DNA of 64,000 nucleotides, from NCBI GenBank assembly GCA_902779675.1, contig CACZCK010000001.1:1-64000 (forward strand), given 5' to 3'. The notes beneath the pieces were generated by a model. It saw nothing but the letters and a program-made list of their open reading frames with translations, was not told the origin of the DNA and did no database searches. Shown one piece after another: positions 61,157-64,000 of this stretch. Source of the stretch: an uncultured Coriobacteriaceae bacterium. GTDB taxonomy: Bacteria; Actinomycetota; Coriobacteriia; Coriobacteriales; Atopobiaceae. How positions within the stretch are numbered: position 1 is the stretch's first letter; every line of letters begins with the position of its first letter. The position numbers were made by a program, and so were the translations under genes.

Positions 61157-61924
61157 ATGGCCGAAGACAACCTGATGCACCTCGTTATCATCCGTCACGG
61201 CGAGAGCGAGTGGAACAAGGCCAACCTGTTCACCGGTTGGACCGATGTCGACCTCTCCGAGGCTGGCGTCCAGGAGGCTCTCGACGGCGGCAAGGCCCTC
61301 AAGGAGGCCGGCTACGACTTCGACATCTGCTACACCAGCTACCTCAAGCGCGCCATCCACACGCTGAACAACGTGCTGTTCGCCATGGACCGCGAGTGGC
61401 TGCCCGTCATCAAGAGCTGGAAGCTCAACGAGCGTCACTACGGCGCCCTCCAGGGCATGAACAAGGCCGAGACCGCCGCCAAGTACGGTGACGAGCAGGT
61501 CAAGATCTGGCGTCGCTCCTTCGACGTGCCCGCCAAGCCCCTCGAGGACGGCGACGAGCGCCTGCCCGAGCTCGCCGAGGAGTACCGCGGCGTTGCCATG
61601 AAGGACCAGCTGCCCCGCACCGAGTGCCTGAAGGACTGCATCGCCCGCGCGTGGCCGTACTTCCAGGACGAGATCGCCCCGCAGCTCAAGGCTGGCAAGC
61701 GCGTCCTCATCGCCGCCCACGGCAACAGCCTGCGCTCGCTGGTCATGATGTTCGACCACCTCACCCCTGAGGAGATCCTCGAGGTCAACATCCCGACCGC
61801 CATTCCGCTGGCCTACACCTTCGACCAGGACTGGAACGTCGTCGACAAGCACTACATCGGCGACCCGGACGTCATCGCCGCCAAGATCGATGCCGTCGCC
61901 AACCAGGGCAAGGCAAAGAAGTAG
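61157..61924 (+). CDS. gpmA: 2,3-bisphosphoglycerate-dependent phosphoglycerate mutase
   Basis: A 255-residue dPGM of glycolysis. The catalytic histidine is in [23 protein letters not shown], the second His in [12 protein letters not shown], and [14 protein letters not shown] is diagnostic. AAAGGA precedes the ATG at 61157. It ends at a classic terminator (61970-62003). Confidence 0.96.
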   Translation: MAEDNLMHLVIIRHGESEWNKANLFTGWTDVDLSEAGVQEALDGGKALKEAGYDFDICYTSYLKRAIHTLNNVLFAMDREWLPVIKSWKLNERHYGALQGMNKAETAAKYGDEQVKIWRRSFDVPAKPLEDGDERLPELAEEYRGVAMKDQLPRTECLKDCIARAWPYFQDEIAPQLKAGKRVLIAAHGNSLRSLVMMFDHLTPEEILEVNIPTAIPLAYTFDQDWNVVDKHYIGDPDVIAAKIDAVANQGKAKK

Positions 61925-61969
61925 TCATCTGTCACAATGACTTGCCGCCACGAGCGATCCTGGCGGCAC

Positions 61970-62003
61970 AAGCCCGCTCCGCAAGGGGCGGGCTTTTCCT
62001 TTT
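61970..62003 (+). terminator. Terminator after gpmA
   Basis: Arms aagcccgc/gcgggctt followed by TTTTCCTTTTTC. Confidence 0.92.
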
Positions 62004-62264
62004 TCAGAATCCATCCTCCCCTGCCCGCTCCTCGGCGGCACGAACCTGCTCGAGGCCCAGGCGCTGCAGGGTCGCCGCCAGGTCGTGGCGGTACTGGTCG
62101 ATCTCGGCCAAGCGTTCCTCGAGGGCAGCGTCGAGGAGCTGGGAGGTCTCGAGAGCCTCCCTCGTCAGCCGCTCCTCGCGCTCGCGATTGTCCAGATGCC
62201 ATGCGAGCATGCCCAGGGCGATCATCGAGAGAAACAGCGCGACCATGGTCGTCAGGACGCTCAT
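62004..62264 (-). CDS. Small membrane protein with AgrC-type H-box
   Basis: An 86-residue protein: one N-terminal span (VLTTMVALFLSMIALGMLAW), then a charged helix (NREREERLTREALETSQLLDAALEERLAEIDQ) and QYRHDLAATLQRL. RHD followed by a short helix resembles the phosphoacceptor motif of AgrC/GHKL kinases. The ATG overlaps the stop of the 423-residue membrane protein by 4 nt. No response regulator follows. Confidence 0.7.
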   Translation of the reverse strand: MSVLTTMVALFLSMIALGMLAWHLDNREREERLTREALETSQLLDAALEERLAEIDQYRHDLAATLQRLGLEQVRAAEERAGEDGF

Positions 62265-63532
62265 GATGCGACTCCTTCGCTCATGACGTTCACCACCGTG
62301 TTTGCGCCATGGGTGTGCTCGCGCACGACCATCGTCCCGTCGATGTCATGGAACGAGAGGAACCTCCGCGCCCAGAGCTTGCCCCATCGCGCGGGCGTCG
62401 AGAGGCGCAGCACTACCTGGTTGCCCATGCCACGAACGCGCAGCTCCACGATGTCTCCCGGCATCCCACCCGTACGTTCCGCGGCCTCGCTGGCAAGGTT
62501 GAGCAGAGACAGGACCATCGTCACCGACACCACCGCACCCTCGGCCACCCCCGCAACGCTAAAGTCCGGGGTCACACCCATCGCTTGGAGGCGCTGCGCA
62601 CTGGCGGTGAGCACGACGTCGAGCGCGGGGCGATCGCAGTATGTACCGGCACGAAGCCGCTGGTAGGTCTGCTCCAGCCGGCGTATCTCCCGAGCCTCGT
62701 CCCCCTCCTTCGAACCCAGCACGCCCAGCACGCGGCCGTTGCCCTCCAAGACGGAGAGCTCCGACTCGACTGCTCGCAGGTGCTCCTCGACGGTCTCGTT
62801 GTAGGTTGCCACCAGTGTCGCACACTCCCTCACCGCCCGTTCCCGACGCGCAATATCCCGCGCGCGCAGGAGAAGCAGCACCAGTGTTATGACGACCACC
62901 GAGAACATGAGCGGATGAATGAGCGTCATATGGTTGTCGATGGTTACGAGGCGCGTCAGCCGCAGGGTTATGCCAACCGTGAACGCGATCATGCCGGCAA
63001 CGGCGGTTCCCCATGCCCAGAGGTTTCGCTGCGCCGCGTGTTGCAGCCATCGCAACAGCCGCAGCATCGGCGCACGGGCGAGCAAGGCACAGATGGCCAC
63101 CACCGAGCATGCGACGATGGTCCACAGGCCGAAGGGTCTGATATAGCCCGAATCCATGGGTTGGACAAAGACGAAGTTCGCCACGACCAGCCCGATCGAG
63201 GTACACATGCTCGCAAATATGTCGCAGAAGACCGCGCAGATGCCCACGGTAACAAGGCTGCCGCCGAACGTCGCGTATATGACCAGAAGCGACACGATTC
63301 CCAGGACGCAGGCCCAGATAGCCTGAAACGACTCCACCCAGGTGCCAGCTCCCCCATGTGCAAGCGCGTACCACAGGTAGGCGTCCACTACCGCCTTGCC
63401 CGCAAAGTAAGACCACATCAGAGCGGGCGGGCGACGGAATGGGAAGACTCCGATGAGCATGCTGTAGGTGACCGCAACCCCCGCGATGCCAAAGAGGAAG
63501 TAGTTGAGCACGTAGCTGAACGGTGCTACCAC
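62261..63532 (-). CDS. AgrC-like sensor kinase homologue lacking an obvious H-box
   Basis: A 423-residue protein. Residues 1-225 hold about seven membrane segments; a coiled region (ERAVRECATLVATYNETVEEHLRAVESEL) follows; the C-terminal part has a GHKL ATPase layout (DVVLTASAQRLQAMGVTPDFSVAG, LLNLASEAAERT). The Asn expected in LLxNAxEA is not in place and no GxGL box is clear, so ATP binding is doubtful. No His-Asp H-box is visible; one is present in the overlapping small protein. The start is GTG at 63532 with GAGGGG 6 nt upstream. Confidence 0.72.
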   Translation of the reverse strand: MVAPFSYVLNYFLFGIAGVAVTYSMLIGVFPFRRPPALMWSYFAGKAVVDAYLWYALAHGGAGTWVESFQAIWACVLGIVSLLVIYATFGGSLVTVGICAVFCDIFASMCTSIGLVVANFVFVQPMDSGYIRPFGLWTIVACSVVAICALLARAPMLRLLRWLQHAAQRNLWAWGTAVAGMIAFTVGITLRLTRLVTIDNHMTLIHPLMFSVVVITLVLLLLRARDIARRERAVRECATLVATYNETVEEHLRAVESELSVLEGNGRVLGVLGSKEGDEAREIRRLEQTYQRLRAGTYCDRPALDVVLTASAQRLQAMGVTPDFSVAGVAEGAVVSVTMVLSLLNLASEAAERTGGMPGDIVELRVRGMGNQVVLRLSTPARWGKLWARRFLSFHDIDGTMVVREHTHGANTVVNVMSEGVAS

Positions 63533-63700
63533 GGCAGTCCCCTCTCACGGCGTCGGTCGGAACGCAAATAGCCGCACGCCCCGCGCTGAAGGCGCATACG
63601 GGCCGGCAGGCCAACGCCACACAGTATCACGCCGAACGTGCCTGCAGACACCCTCCCTTCGGCCATCGGGGAAGCGTATGCCAGATGGGCATACAAGAGG

Positions 63701-63729
63701 GGCTCCCGGAAACCTTCGTCCCGGGAGTC
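63701..63729. terminator. Hairpin between flavodoxin and kinase genes
   Basis: GGCTCCCGG/CCGGGAGTC (one G-T pair) with an 11-nt loop; on the minus strand it could end the flavodoxin transcript. Confidence 0.55.
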
Positions 63730-63776
63730 CCTTGGCTCGTCTTGGCCCGTCGGCCAAGCGTCATGCGATACGGGTG

Positions 63777-64000
63777 CTACGCCAGCTTGGCGGCAGCAGC
63801 CTTGAGGGCAGCCTCGGCCTCGTCATCGGGCTCGAGGTTGGCAATGACGGTCTCCACCACGTTGACGCCGTCGCTCTCGGCAGCGTCCTTCCAGGTGTCC
63901 ATCCACTCGCCGGTGCCCCAGTCATAGGAGCCGAACAGCACGACGGCCTTGCCGTCGAGCTCGCCCTTGCACGCGTCCCACAGCTCCTCGAAGTCGGGGT
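63777..64000 (-). CDS. Flavodoxin, C-terminal part
   Basis: The 74 residues in the window belong to a flavodoxin: the segment GKAVVLFGSYDWGTGEWMDTW is the FMN-contacting 90s loop, and it ends EAEAALKAAAAKLA with a TAG at 63777. The N-terminal part with the T-x-T-G-x-T loop lies beyond the right edge. It is transcribed leftwards and separated from the kinase gene by 244 nt. Confidence 0.88.
   Translation of the reverse strand, partial: PDFEELWDACKGELDGKAVVLFGSYDWGTGEWMDTWKDAAESDGVNVVETVIANLEPDDEAEAALKAAAAKLA

Overview
The window is a high-GC, gene-dense chromosomal segment from an Actinomycetota genome, most likely class Coriobacteriia (Olsenella/Atopobium-like). This is inferred from the G/C-ending codon use, the gene content (Mbeg1-like hydrolases, DUF4956/VTC pair, GSIII) and frequent GTG/TTG starts behind strong AGGAGG-type ribosome binding sites. 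No rRNA, tRNA, CRISPR array, transposase or phage gene was seen.

Layout. 1-1521 (-): an open frame that begins as HisZ and continues in frame into a type I restriction-modification methyltransferase (HsdM), running off the left edge. 1708-6774 (-): murJ, a YbaK-type deacylase and uvrA, closely packed. 6932-12548: a PucR-type regulator divergent from a four-gene set (OCD-family enzyme, SDR dehydrogenase, two aminotransferases). 12573-19182: two Mbeg1-like alpha/beta-hydrolases flanking an Mrp-type ATPase and two flavoproteins. 19295-31011: uvrB, a large TPR membrane protein, a lytic transglycosylase, coaE, a zinc-ribbon membrane protein, a class I glutamine amidotransferase-like hydrolase, rpsA, an orphan protein, a UPF0597 cysteine desulfidase and rnhA. 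31013-44100: polA, a 50-residue membrane peptide, glnN (GSIII), a MATE transporter, mntP, a Zn-PLC-like protein, DUF4956/VTC and ligA. 44194-49446: a LytS-like two-component pair and a csoR-copA copper operon. 49640-52110: a Met-rich leader peptide and metNIQ. 52337-60577: htrA, a GlnR-like orphan regulator, a polar amino-acid ABC operon with two binding proteins, and glnA. The right end holds a Cys-rich membrane protein, gpmA, an AgrC-like kinase with a small H-box partner, and a partial flavodoxin.

How the genes work together. Several parts form a nitrogen/amino-acid economy: two glutamine synthetases of different types, an orphan OmpR-type regulator resembling actinobacterial GlnR, an exact GlnR-type box before glnA, a 47-bp dyad with GlnR-box spacing before the 50-residue membrane peptide, a glutamine-type ABC importer and a methionine importer. 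The methionine importer lies behind a leader peptide with six Met in eight residues, which suggests ribosome-mediated attenuation, probably from a leaderless start. The copper operon is complete (regulator, operator, pump) and its pump carries a CopZ-like tail with its own candidate start site. The best candidates for something undescribed are the methionine leader, the GlnR-type dyad over the small membrane peptide, the split AgrC-like kinase, and the HisZ-HsdM chimera (real fusion or assembly artefact).
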